From Arachis hypogaea (Eukaryota; Streptophyta; Magnoliopsida; Fabales; Fabaceae), in assembly GCF_003086295.3 (NCBI RefSeq), contig NC_092051.1:72293772-72357771 (forward strand): DNA of 64,000 bases, read 5' to 3'. Position 1 is the stretch's first letter, and each line of letters starts with the position of its first letter. The translations under genes were made by a program, and so were the position numbers. Shown here one piece after another: positions 36,761 to 47,190 of this stretch. The notes beneath the pieces were generated by a model. It worked only from the letters and a program-made list of their open reading frames with translations. It was not told the DNA's origin and made no database searches.

Positions 36761-38158
36761 ATGGATATAAGTGGAAATGAACAATCCAGAAGGACTCTGG
36801 GGTCATATGCTAACCCCATTACAGCTGCATATAGGAGTAGCATCTGTATACCTCCCATCAAAGCAAGCAGTTTTGAGCTAAATCCTCAGCTCATCATCAT
36901 GGTGCAGCAAAATTGCCAGTATTCTGGTCTTCCACAGGAAGAACCTACTGAGTTTCTGGCACAGTTCTTACAAATTGCTGACATAGTACGTGATAAAGAA
37001 GTGGATCAGGTTGTCTACAGATTATTACTATTTCTATTTGCTGTAAAAGATCAAGCTAAGAGGTGGTTAAATAACCAACCCACAACAAGCATAAAAACAT
37101 GGAGACAGTTATCAGACAAATTCCTGAATCAATTTTACCCTCCAAAAAGGATGACACAGCTGAGGCTGGACATCCAAGGCTTTAAACAAGAGGATCATGA
37201 ATCCCTTTATAATGCCTGGGAGAGGTACAGAGGGATGCTAAGGAAATGTCCCTCTAAAATATTTTCAGAGTGGGTACAGTTAGACATCTTCTACTATGGG
37301 CTTACAGAAAGAGCTCAAATGTCTCTAGACTACTCAGCTGGTGGATCTATACACATGAGAAAGACGATTGAAGAAGCTCAAGAACTCATAGATACGGTTG
37401 CTAGAAATCAACATCTGTACTCAAGCAGTGAGTCCTCCATAAAAGAAGAGGCTAGGGTAGTAACTACTGATCCTAATCCTCAAGAACAGATTGTTGAACT
37501 TAATCAGCAATTACTCCTTATGACAAAATAATTAGCAGAATTTAAAGAGATACTCCAAGACACTAAAAATGCTAACAAGAATATGGAAGCACAATTGAAT
37601 CAGACAAGACAGCAGCTATCTAAACAGATAACAGAAGAATGCCAAGCTGTCTAACTAAGGAGCGGAAAGACATTGAATAATTCAGCTCAAAGTAGCAAAA
37701 AGCCAAGAAAGGAACAACTGACAAAGGATGACCAAACCACTGCCCAACATCCCTCTGAGGACAGCAAGAGCCCAGAGAGGAATGATTCTGGCGTTCAAAC
37801 GGCAGAAAAGGGTGAAAGATTGGCATCAAACGCCCAGTGGATGCCCACTTCTGGCGATCAAACACTAGAAAAGGGAGAAAAGTTGGCGTTGAACGCCTAT
37901 TCCTTGCCCAGTTCTGGCGTTCAAATGCCAATAAGGGATCATACACCTGCAAGTGCTGATAGTAACCCCTCTAAGAAGGCTTCTCCAACCACCTCTATAG
38001 GGAATAAACCTGCAGCAACTAAGGTTGAAGAATATAAAGCCAAGATGCCTTATCCTCAGAAACTCCGCCAAGCGGAACAGGATAAACAATTTGCCCGCTT
38101 TGCAGACTATCTCAGGACTCTTGAGATAAAGATCCCGTTTGCAGAGGCACTTGAGTAA
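36761..38158 (+). pseudogene. gag: gag of element A, with in-frame stops
   Basis: Encodes the capsid/nucleocapsid precursor that would form the retrotransposon particle. The start ATG at 36761 is the first in frame after the leader. Residues about 45-200 carry the retrotransposon gag domain: RWLNNQP, then FLNQFYPP, then ESLYNAWERYRGMLRKCP and LDIFYYGL in the usual order. TAA stops interrupt the frame at 37529-37531, 37652-37654 and 38156-38158; the frame continues without shift after each (LRSGKTL follows the second, as in intact relatives). No CCHC zinc knuckle is visible. Residues about 340-390 are a 21-residue tandem repeat beginning SGVQTAEKGERLA and SGDQTLEKGEKLA, encoded by the same GGCGTT dyads found in the LTR. 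The original codon at each stop is inferred to be CAA. Confidence 0.88.
37788..37930 (+). repeat. Coding tandem repeat made from the LTR dyad motif
   Basis: CTGGCGTTCAAACGGC, TTGGCATCAAACGCC, CTGGCGATCAAACAC, TTGGCGTTGAACGCC and CTGGCGTTCAAATGCC recur with a 63-base (21-residue) period between gag and protease. The same GGCGTT/AACGCC core forms untranslated arrays in the LTRs of A and B and at 47722-47832 in B. Confidence 0.75.
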
Positions 38159-40021
38159 ATACCCTCTTATGCTAAGTTCATGAAAGAGATCTTAAGTCAT
38201 AAGAAGGATTGGAGAGAAACTGAAAAGGTGTTTCTCACAGAAGAATGCAGTGCAGTCATTCTGAAAAGCTTACCAGAGAAGCTTAAAGATCCAGGAAGCT
38301 TTATGATACCATGCACATTAGAGGGTGCTTGCACCAAGACAGCTCTATGTGACCTTGGAGCAAGTATCAACCTAATACCTGCATCCACTATCAGAAAGCT
38401 TGGCTTGACTGAAGAAGTCAAACCAACCCGAATATGTCTTCAACTTGCTGATGGCTCCATTAAATATCCATTAGGCATAATTGAGGACATGATTGTCAAG
38501 GTTGGGCAATTTGCCTTCCCCACTGACTTTGTAGTGCTGGAAATGGAGGAGCACAAGAGTGCAACTCTCATTCTAGGAAGACCTTTCCTAGCAACTGGAC
38601 GAACTCTTATTGATGTACAAAAAGGAGAAGTGACCTTGAGAGTCAATGAGGATGAGTTCAAGTTAAATACTGTCAAAGCTATGCAGCATCCAGATACATC
38701 AAATGACTGCATGAGCGCTGATATTATTGACTCTTTGGTGGAAGAGATCAATATGACTGAGAGTCTCAAATCAGAGCTAAAGGAAATCTTTAAAGATGTC
38801 CAGTCTGATCTAGAGGAATCAGAGGAAATAAAAGAACCTCCAAAATTTCCTCAGGAAGAGGATAAGCCTCCTAAACCCGAGCTCAAACCACTACCACCAT
38901 CCCTGAAATATGCATTTCTGGGAGAAGGTGACACTTTTCCGATGATCATAAGCTCTGCTTTAAATCCACAGGAAGAGAAAGCACTAATTCAGGTGTTGAG
39001 GACATACAAGACAGCTCTTGGGTGGTCCATATGTGATCTTAAGGGCATTAGCCCAGCAAGATGCATGCACAAGATCCTATTAGAGGATGACGCTAAGCCA
39101 GTGGTTCAACCACAGAGGCGACTAAACCCAGCCATGAAGGAGGTGGTGCAGAAAGAGGTCACTAAGTTACTAGAGGCTGGGATTATTTATCCTATTTCTG
39201 ATAGCCCCTGGGTAAGCCCTGTCGAAGTTGTACCCAAAAAGGGAGGCATGACAGTGGTTCACAATGAAAAGAATGAACTGGTTCCTACAAGAACAGTTAC
39301 AGGGTGGCGTATGTGTATTGACTACAGAAGGCTCAATACAGCCACCAGAAAGTATCATTTTCCTCTACCATTCATAGACCAGATGCTAGAGAGACTAGCA
39401 GGTCATGACTATTACTACTTTTTGGATGGCTATTCAGGTTACAACCAAATTGCAGTAGATCCTCAAGACTAAGAGAAAACAGCATTCACATGTCCATCTG
39501 GAGTATTTGCCTACAGAAGGATGCCCTTTGGTCTATGCAATGCACCTGCAACCTTTCAGAGGTGCATGCTCTCTATCTTCTCTAATATGGTAGAAAAATT
39601 TCTGGAAGTCTTCATGGATGACTTTTCAGTATTTGGAGACTCATTCAGCTCCTGCCTTGACCATTTAGCACTTGTTCTGAAAAGATGCCAAGAGACCAAC
39701 CTAGTTTTAAACTGGGAAAAATGTCACTTTATGGTGACAGAAGGAATTGTCCTTGGGCATAAAATTTCAAACAAGGGAATAGAGGTGGATCAAGCTAAAG
39801 TGGAAGTAATTGAAAAATTACCACCACCTGCCAATGTTAAGGCAATCAGAAGCTTTCTGGGGCATGCAGGATTCTATAGGAGGTTTATAAAGGATTTTTC
39901 GAAAATTGCAAAACCTCTGAGCAATCTTCTAGCTGCTGATACGCCATTTGTGTTTGACACAGAGTGTCTGCAGGCATTTGAAACTCTGAAAGCTAAGCTG
40001 GTCACAGCACCAGTTATTTCT
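38159..40021 (+). pseudogene. pol: Protease and reverse transcriptase of element A, truncated
   Basis: Same frame as gag, directly after its third stop, so gag and pol were one polyprotein. A protease follows at about residues 50-190 from the Met at 38180, with the catalytic DLGASINLIP and the flap-side ILGRPFLATG. Reverse transcriptase follows: an LEAGIIYPISDSPWVSPV start, WRMCIDYRRLN, FLDGYSGYNQI, then, past a TAA at 39470-39472, MPFGLCNAPATFQRCM, the active site FMDDFSVFG (about 39613-39640) and HKISNKGIEVD. The FMDD form is usual for the Athila lineage. The sequence ends in the early RNase H region (HAGFYRRFIKDFSKIAKPL, then about 40 residues) and turns into satellite at about 40021. It cannot make an active enzyme. 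Confidence 0.9.
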
Positions 40022-40101
40022 AAACCATAAACCCTTAACCCCAAACCATAAGCCCTTAACCCTAAACCCTACACTCTAAACCACAAACCCTAAAGCCTAA
40101 C
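40022..40101. repeat. 80 bp remnant of CCCTAAA-type satellite
   Basis: Eleven or so degenerate units (CCATAAA, CCCTTAA, CCACAAA, GCCTAA) between the broken end of element A and the LTR of element C'. It shows that both elements sit in the same satellite field. The last five bases, CTAAC, are the candidate target duplication of C'. Confidence 0.88.
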
Positions 40102-41601
40102 TGATGATCAGATTTTTGACGGTTTAGAATTTCACTAATGAAGTCTCGTTGTAAAGTATAGTTTCTAAACCAACAATAATTGTTTCATACAAAAGAATGT
40201 TTGTCACAAGTACAAACCCCTAAAATCTATAAACCGAAGTATTTAAATCTCGGGTCATCTCTCAAAGGAATTGCAAGGTAGTGTTCTTGTTATTGGTTAT
40301 GAGTTGTATATTTTGGGGTTTTGGATAAGAGACAAGAAAAATAAATGATAAGGAAGTAAACTAATAGCTAAAAGGGTCTTGGCAAGGGTTGGTGGTCAAG
40401 GATCTCTATCCTTATCACTAACCACAACATGATAATTACAAGGATCAATCCCACTAACTCATCCCTTAACTAGTAGTAAAGGAAAGTCAAGTGAGCAATA
40501 CCAATCCAAGTCCATAAGTCCTAGCTCTACACTAATTGAATTAGTGAGAATTAGAGTTAATGGCTATCAACTATCAATTACTTGGACATTAGTAACTCAA
40601 GAGTTCCTAAGTTATCTTCCCAAGCCAAGAGCACAAAAATCTACTCTAGCATCTTCTCAAGCATTTCAACAAACACTTGGAAGGCACAAAAGAAAAGCAT
40701 AGTAATTCAACAACAAGAATGAATTCTAACAATAATCAAATGCAAAGAATTAACAACAACAATTAAAGAAAATAAGATCTACATGAATTACCTCAAATTA
40801 CATTAAAAAAAATAGAAGAACAAAAATAGATCCACAACAAAGTATAGAAACAAAATAGAAGGAATTACAACAAGAAAATGAAAGAACAAGAGATAGAAAC
40901 ATAGAATTGAAATGTAGAAGTGTATGAAAGCAAAGATTAAAACCTAGATCTAAGGGGAGAGATTAACCTAAACCTAATCCTAATCCTAATCCTAGAGAGA
41001 AGTGAGAGCTTCTCTCTCTAAAACTCACTAAAACTATATCTAATGTGCGTGTATGAAGTGAATGATGTCAATCCATGCCATCCCCTTCATTTCTTGGTCT
41101 ATTTAGCCTTTTCCCGCCAAAAACTCAGCTCCAAATGGAGCCAGAAACCCTCTAAAATCGCTAGGCACGAGTTCTTCTTTAAAAATCACGTGCGACCTTC
41201 GGCGCGTACGCGCACAGTGCGCGTACGCGCACAGCGCGCGTACGCGTCCTTGGTGCATTTCACAATCTGCGCGTAGGCGCATAGTGCGCGCACGTCCATG
41301 AGCTTTTTCCAAATCTTTGGCTTTTCATGATTTCTCCACTTTGTATACTTTACTTGCACTCCTTTGATCCTTTCCTAGCACTTTTCAATTTGAAATCACT
41401 AGTAAACACATCAAGGCATCTAGTGGAATCAAAGGAAGATTAAAACTATCAATTTAAAGATCTAAAAAGTATGTTTTCACATATAAGCACAAATAAGGAG
41501 ACAATCACAAAATCATGCTATCTCATTGAATAAATGTGAGGAAATGTTATCAAAATGCTCTAAATTCAACACAAGATAAACCCTAAAAACGGGGTTTATC
41601 A
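40102..41601 (-). repeat. 3' LTR of element C' (1500 bp)
   Basis: Starts TGATGATCAG on the plus strand and ends GGGGTTTATCA, beside a polypurine tract. It is clearly related to the 1.5 kb LTRs of element C (for example GAATTTCAC..GAAATCTCGTTGCAA-like start, AACACATCAAGGCAT, CGGGGTTTATCA end) but much more diverged from them than they are from each other. CGCG dyads lie at 41198-41300. Confidence 0.85.
41198..41300. repeat. CGCG dyads in the C' LTR
   Basis: GCGCGTACGCGCAC, GCGCGTACGCGCAC, GCGCGTACGCGTCC and, after a short spacer, GCGCGTAGGCGCAT and GCGCGCACGTCC. Each is a near-perfect palindrome rich in CpG in an otherwise AT-rich LTR. Confidence 0.8.
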
Positions 41602-41640
41602 ACCTCCCCACACTTAAACCTTAGCATGTCCTCATGCTAA
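41602..41640 (-). promoter_or_regulatory. Polypurine tract and adjoining hairpin of C'
   Basis: On the minus strand the order is an 8 bp perfect hairpin TTAGCATG-AGGA-CATGCTAA (41621-41640), five bases, then TAAGTGTGGGGAGGT (41602-41616) ending at the LTR. The tract primes plus-strand DNA synthesis in LTR elements; the role of the hairpin is not known to me. Confidence 0.8.
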
Positions 41641-43275
41641 ACCAAGAATAAAGCAAAGGGTATGACATTTATTCAATGCAACTAAACTATCTAAATGCAA
41701 ACCATCTAAATGCAACTAACTATATGAATGCATATGATTGGTTAAAACAAATCAACTTCCAAGAGAATATATGTAAGCACAAGGGCTAGAGCAATAGAAA
41801 GTCAAATCCAACCCACAATTGTATTCAACTATCAAGAAGATTTACAAACTTGCAAGACTATAGATGAAAGTGGTGAATACATTTAATTGAGCAATCGAAC
41901 TCTCACCGGATGTGTATCCGCTCTATTCACTCAAGTGTTTAGGGGTTGATTCACTCAATTCCCCCTAATCATGCTTTCCAAAATTTGTTCTTCATCTAAC
42001 AATCAACAATCATTCAATGCATGCATACAAATATGGTCTTTCTCAAGGGTTGTAATGGGGTTAGGGTTACGGTAGGGTCATATATGGTTAAGTGGACTAG
42101 GATTTGAATCTTTGATTAGTCTAGACTTTTCCACCTAACCTATATAATGACCTATACAATTAAGCACTAACCTAACTACCCATCCTTCACTTTTCAGATA
42201 CTCATGCATTTCTTTTGATTTTCCCAACACTTATGCATTGACACTTATTGGACTTTACTTTGGGGCATTTTATCCCCTTTTTATTGCTTTTATTTTATTT
42301 TATTTTCTTTTTTCTTTTGATATCTACATATATTTTTCTTTCTTTTTATTTTCTCTCTCTTTTTTTTTGTCAATGCATATGGTTTTACATTTAATTAACA
42401 CATGAGCATGGACCCAATTCCCAAATATGGAAATAAAAAACAAAAACACCCTTTTATCCCAACCAATGTTCCCAATCTCCCCAAACTTGAATATAAAACA
42501 CTCTCACTAGCCTAAGCCAATCAAAGATCCAAACAAAGGACTTTATTATTTTCCACTTTAGGCTTGTAATGTGCTAGAATAAAGAATAATTGGGTTAAGC
42601 ATAGGCTCAAAATTGGTTAACAATGGAGAGTAAAAGGTGGGTTATTTGGGTAAGTGAGCTAATGAAATAATGGCTTCAATCATATAAATGCATGTATACA
42701 AGGAACAATAGGACATAAAGAATTAAACAAATCAAGGATCACAATCATAGGAAGAGAACAATTTCACACAAGAAGGAAAATAAATGGTTATAAGATTTAA
42801 CCACACAATTGGCTCAAAACTCACAAGCTTGTGTTCTTAGCTCAAAACATGTTTCACAAAATATGAATTCATGCAAGTTCAAAAAAAAAATATTTTCAAT
42901 GAATTGGGGTGGTGCCCTATAGATAAATTTCTTGGAAAACCTCACTGTTTTGACTAAGCTTATTCTAAATGCAAATGCAATGTTGTGATTAAGAAATTCT
43001 AAAATTCCTTAGTTTTCCATCTTTTCCATCAAAACAAATTCTTTTATGCACAAAAGGGTTTAACTAGGTTCTCAACAATTCAAAACATTTTTAAATCACA
43101 ACCACAAGGCTAAAATGCAATATATACAATAAAAGATTGCAACAACCAAAATAAAAGTATCCACAATAGCAAATATGTACAATAATCCCAAAATAGTGCA
43201 AAATAAAGCAAAATAAGATGAACTAAGTGATAGTGTCCGAAAATATTCACCAAATCCACCGACGGGGACGACGGT
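41641..43275 (-). other. Untranslated 3' region of element C'
   Basis: 1.6 kb with no coding potential, aligned with 50911-52575 of element C (shared GAGCGATCGAAC.. CTCACCGGAT.. ATGTATCCGCTCT region near 41900 and the T-rich stretch near 42290-42370). A 70-residue frame near 43096-43305 is not conserved as protein. Confidence 0.7.
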
Positions 43276-43315
43276 GACCTCCCCACACTTAAGATGAAGC
43301 ATCATCCTTGATGCT
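43276..43315 (-). promoter_or_regulatory. Internal copy of the hairpin and polypurine module in C'
   Basis: Minus strand: hairpin AGCATCA-AGGA-TGATGCT (43298-43315), seven bases, then AAGTGTGGGGAGGTC (43276-43290). It repeats the arrangement next to the LTR but sits 1.7 kb inside, on the stop codon of the transposon-protein gene (TAG at 43314-43316 overlaps the hairpin). Confidence 0.75.
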
Positions 43316-44282
43316 ACTGATCGGGCTCATGGTGAGGGTCAACAGTCGCGTCTACCTCCTGCTGGATCTCAGACTAGGGCACTGGCTCCTTGGGAGGTTG
43401 CTGAGTATCCTGGGTAGCCTGCGTCTGTGGAGGTGCCTCCTGTTGAGTCGGCTCCTCAACATGCTCCTCCGCGTGCTCTGCCCCATGCTCTGCCTCATGA
43501 TCATCCTCATCAGAAGCGGGAGAGTCGGGGAGAGGGGGTAGCTCAATGCCCTGTGATACAAACACCTGGTCTATGCGATCGAGACGTCACATGATACAAC
43601 GCTCGCTGCACTCCATGAAGAGAAACAGGCGCTGTACTAGCAGATATGTTGGCTCAGGTGCTGGTGGTGGTACAAGTTCTACTGCTGGTGTTAAAGAAGA
43701 AGAGAGTCCTACCGCTGTTGTAGAAGGTGAAGGTCTAGCTGCCTCTACTGCTGCTGTAGCTCGAGAGCGGCGCCTGGATGGGGGCTTTTCGTGCACTCAC
43801 GTACCCCATGGAATAGTAACCTCCTTTTCGTCGTCGTCTGGGGGTGGTGGTAATACATCATCGTCCCGCCATGGGGCACCGGCTAACTCAATCATCGTAG
43901 TGACCATGGTGGAAAATGGTAGGAGGCCACGGATGTGTGCTCGCCACATGCCTCGCCTAATCAACCTGGGGAAGTATACCTCCTTCCCCTCCATGACACA
44001 GCCGATCAAAAGGAGCATATCCATCGGAATCTCAAAGAAATGGGTAGTAGGCAGGACATAGTAGGTGAATATCTGCTGCCAAGTCCTAGCCTCTCTATAC
44101 AGATAGGTGAATAACATCCCCTTGGGACACTTGTTGTCAGAATCCATCACCCAAGGGGCGTCCGCTGTGGTAATAACGTACTTCAGTGCCTCATAATCAA
44201 AAGTCATAGCATTTATTGTGATCTCTACCTGCTGATATGCACTTGTGTCACCAGTCCGAAGTAGACAATGCAATATACCTAG
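43314..44282 (-). pseudogene. C-terminal part of the 'plant transposon protein' of element C', broken
   Basis: Corresponds residue for residue to the second half of the gene at 52618-54004 in element C: SAYQQVEI, MTFDYEALKYVI, KGMLFTYLYREARTWQQIF, FFEIPMDMLLLIGCVMEGKEVYFPRLIR, then a low-complexity Pro/Ser/Glu/Gln tail. This matches the plant-specific family usually labelled putative plant transposon protein; its biochemical role is unknown. Three in-frame stops break it: TGA at 43797-43799 (C has Trp), TGA at 43587-43589 (C has Arg) and TAG at 43374-43376. The frame is otherwise kept to a TAG at 43314. The N-terminal part is missing because element B starts at 44283. Confidence 0.8.
44278..44282 (-). 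other. Presumed left target duplication of element B, CCTAG
   Basis: The five bases before the TGCAC end of B's 3' LTR. The matching copy should follow B's 5' LTR beyond the window, at about 64249. Confidence 0.55.
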
Positions 44283-45975
44283 TGCACAAAATCGTGATCG
44301 TTCATTCCTTGGTAACGGCGCTAAAAACTTAATACGCACGTTCTTAATCTTAGTTCTTCTTCACAATCTCGCACAACTAACCAGCAAGTACACTGGGTCA
44401 TCCAAGTAATAAACCTTACGTGAGTAAGGGTCAATCCCACGGAGATTGTCGGCTTGAAGCAAGCTATGGTCACCTTGTAAATCTCAGTCAAGCGGATTCA
44501 AATGGTTATAGAGTTTTAATAATTAAAATATAAATAAAATGTAAGATAGGATAGAGATACTTATGTAATTCATTGGTGAGAATTTCAGATAAGCATATGG
44601 AGATGCTTAGTTCCTTCTGAATCTCTACTTTCCTACTGCCTTCATCCAATCCTTCATACTCCTTTCCATGGCAAGCTGTATGTTGGGCATCACCGTTGTC
44701 AGTGGCTACATCCCGTCCTCTCAGTGAAAATGGTCCAAAATGCGCTGTCACCGCACGACTAATCATCTATCGGTTCTCGATCATACTGGAATAGGATTCA
44801 ATAATCCTTTTGTGTCTGTCACTATGCCCAGCACTCGCGAGTTTGAAGCTCGTCACAGCCATTCCTTCCCAGATCCTACTCGGAATACCACAGACAAGGT
44901 TTAGACTTTTCGGATCTCAAGAATGGCCGCCAATAATTCTAGCCTATACCACGAAGACTCTGATCATAGATCAGGAGGCTAAGAGATATGCATTCAAGCT
45001 TGTTTGCATGTAGAACGGAAGTGTTTATCAGGCACGCGTTCATAAGTGAGAATGATGATGAGAGTCACATATTCATCACATTCATCATGTTCTTGTGTGC
45101 GAATAAATATCTTAGAGAAGAAATAGGCTTGAATTGAATAGAAAAATAATAGTACTTTGCATTAATTCATGAGGAACAGCAGAGCTCCACACCTTAATCT
45201 ATGGTGTGTAGAAACTCTACCGTTGAAAATACATAAGTGAAAATAGGGTAGACATGGCCGAGTGGCCAGCCTCCCATGGAGGTCTAGAGATCTAAAATGA
45301 TCAAAAGATTATCTAAAGATGGTCCAAAGATGGTCCAAAAATATAAAGACAATAGTAAAAAGTCCTGTTTATACTAAACTAGTTACTAAGGTTTACAGAA
45401 ATGAGTAAATGATGCAGAAATCCAGTTCCGGGCCTACTTGGTGTGTACTTGGGCTGAGCGTTGAAGCTTTCACGTGAAGAGGTCTTCCTTGGAGTTGAAT
45501 GCCAGTTTGTAACTTGTTTCTGGCGTTTAACTCTGCTTTGCAACTTGTTTTTGGCGTTTAACGCCAGAATAGGGCAGAAAGCTGGCGTTAAACGCCAGTT
45601 TGCGTCATCCAAACTTGGGCAAAGTATAGACTATTATATATTGATGGAAAGCCCTGGATGTCTACTTTCTAACGCAATTGAGAGCGCACTATTTGGGTTT
45701 ATGTAGCTCCAGAAAATCTATTTTGAGTGCAGGGAGGTCAGAATCCAACAGCATCTGCAGTCCTTCTTCAGCCTCTGAATCAGATTTTTGCTCAAGTCCC
45801 TCAATTTCAGCCAGAAAAATACCTGAAATCACAGAAAAACACACAAAATCATAGAAAAGTCCAGAAACGTGATTTTTAATTAAAAACTAATAAAAATATA
45901 TTAAAAACTAACTAAATCATACTAAAAACTATGTAAAAACAATGCCAAAAAAGCGTATAAATTATCCGCTCATCA
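44283..45975 (-). repeat. 3' LTR of element B (1693 bp)
   Basis: Plus-strand ends TGCACAAAATCG and GGATAATTT-like complement ending CTCATCA. It contains, from right to left, the LTR start, the GGAAAG/CTTTC module at about 45646, GGCGTT/AACGCC dyads at 45491-45606 and the CCTTAC-GTGA-GTAAGG hairpin with GGTC(A)ATCCCAC near the left end. The short frames near 44506, 44810 and 45461 have close copies in the other LTR but are LTR sequence, not genes. Confidence 0.9.
45491..45606. repeat. GGCGTT/AACGCC dyads in the LTR of element B
   Basis: GAATGCCAG, CTGGCGTTTAACTC, TTGGCGTTTAACGCCAG and CTGGCGTTAAACGCCAG in about 115 bases; two are perfect palindromes apart from the central base. The corresponding stretch of the other LTR (about 63764-63879) has the same units with a few transitions. 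Confidence 0.8.
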
Positions 45976-45978
45976 CAG

Positions 45979-46013
45979 CACCAAACTTAAATTGTTGCTT
46001 GTCCCCAAGCAAC
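45979..46013 (-). promoter_or_regulatory. Polypurine-like tract and hairpin of element B
   Basis: Minus strand: perfect 8 bp hairpin GTTGCTTG-GGGA-CAAGCAAC (45994-46013) followed by TAAGTTTGGTG (45979-45989), three bases before the LTR. The arrangement is the same as in C and C' although the sequences differ. The tract is less purine-pure than usual. Confidence 0.72.
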
Positions 46014-47190
46014 TGAAAATAAAATAGGATAAAAAGAAGAGAATATACTATAAACTCCAAAATATCAATGAAACTTAGCTCCAATTAAATGAGCGGGACT
46101 AGTAGCTTTTTGCCTCTAAACAGTTTTGGCATATCACTTTATCCCTTGAAGTTCAGAATGATTGGCATCTATAAGAACTCAGAATTCTGATGGTGTTACT
46201 GATTCTCCTAGTTTAGTATGTTGATTCTTGAACACAGCTACTTTATGAGTCTTGGCCGTGGCCCTAAGCACTTTGTTTTTCAGTATTACCACCGGATACA
46301 TAAATGCTACAGACACATAACTGGGTGAACCTTTTTAGATTGTGACTCAGTTTTGCTAGAGTCCCCAATTAGAGGTGTCCAGGGTTCTTAAGCACACTCT
46401 TCTTTTTGCTTTGGACCTCGACTTTAACCGCTCAGTCTCAAGTTTTCACTTGACCCCTTCACGCCACAAGCACATGGTTAGGGACAGCTTGGTTTAGCCG
46501 CTTAGGCCAGGATTTCATTCCTTTGGGCCCTCCTATCCACTGATGCTCAAAGCCTTAGATCCTTTTTATTACCCTTGCCCTTTGGTTTAAAGGGTTACTG
46601 GCTTTTTGCTCTTGCCTTTTGGTTTAAAGAGCTCTTGGCTTTTTCTGCTTGCTTTTTCTTTTTCTTTCTTTCATTTTTTTTCGCCAATTTTCTTTTCTTT
46701 TTTTTCCGCAAGCTTTTGTATTCACTACTTTTTCTTGCTTCAAGAATCAATTTTATGATTTTTCAGATTATCAAATAACATTTCTCCTTTTCATCATTCT
46801 TTCAAGAGCCAACATATTTAACATTCATAAACAACAATATCAAAAGACATATGCACTGTTCAAGCATTCATTCAGAAAACAAAAGTATTGTCACCACATC
46901 AAAATAATTAAACTAATTTCAAGGATGAATTCAAAATTCATGTACTTCTTGTTCTTTTGTAATTAAAGCATTTTTCATTTAAGAGAGGTGATGGATCCAT
47001 AGGACATTCATAGCTTTAAGACATAGACACTTAAATACTAATGATCATGTAATAAGACACAAACATAAACATAAAGCATAGTAAACGAAAAATAGAAAAA
47101 TAAATAGACAAAGAGATTAAGGAACGGGTCCACCTTAGTGAGGGTGGCGTCTTCCTCTTCTTGAAGAACCAATGGTGCTTTTGAGCTCCT
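46014..47190 (-). other. Untranslated 3' region of element B
   Basis: 1.2 kb without coding potential. It holds two near copies of a word containing TTTGGTTTAAAG..GGCTTTTTGCT (about 46571-46645) and T-rich runs at 46650-46740. Small frames here read through the T-rich runs and are not genes. Confidence 0.65.

Larger units (their letters stand above)
34524..40021 (+). mobile_element. Element A: 3'-truncated Athila-like Ty3/gypsy retrotransposon
   Basis: Order in the plus direction: 5' LTR (34524-35714), tRNA-Asp primer site (35724-35740), AT-rich leader, one long gag-protease-reverse transcriptase frame with four stops, then a break at about 40021 inside the start of the RNase H region, directly against CCCTAAA satellite. 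The rest of reverse transcriptase/RNase H, integrase, polypurine tract and 3' LTR are missing. The lineage call rests on the tRNA-Asp primer site and on the FMDDFSVFG form of the reverse transcriptase active site, both typical of Athila. It was inserted head-to-head into a minus-strand LTR of its own family. Confidence 0.88.
40102..44282 (-). mobile_element. Element C' (3' part), same family as element C, split by element B
   Basis: Read on the minus strand this is the last part of the transposon-protein gene (43314-44282), an internal hairpin/polypurine module, 1.7 kb of untranslated sequence, a terminal hairpin and polypurine tract (41602-41640) and the 3' LTR (40102-41601). It lines up segment by segment with the 3' half of element C. 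The 5' half is absent here because element B was inserted into the gene at 44282. The rest, with the 5' LTR, should follow just beyond the right end of B outside the window. Confidence 0.85.

Noticed and set aside
43546..44061. Plus-strand frame of 171 residues
   Set aside because: It is the antisense of the C' transposon-protein fragment, which aligns with element C on the other strand.
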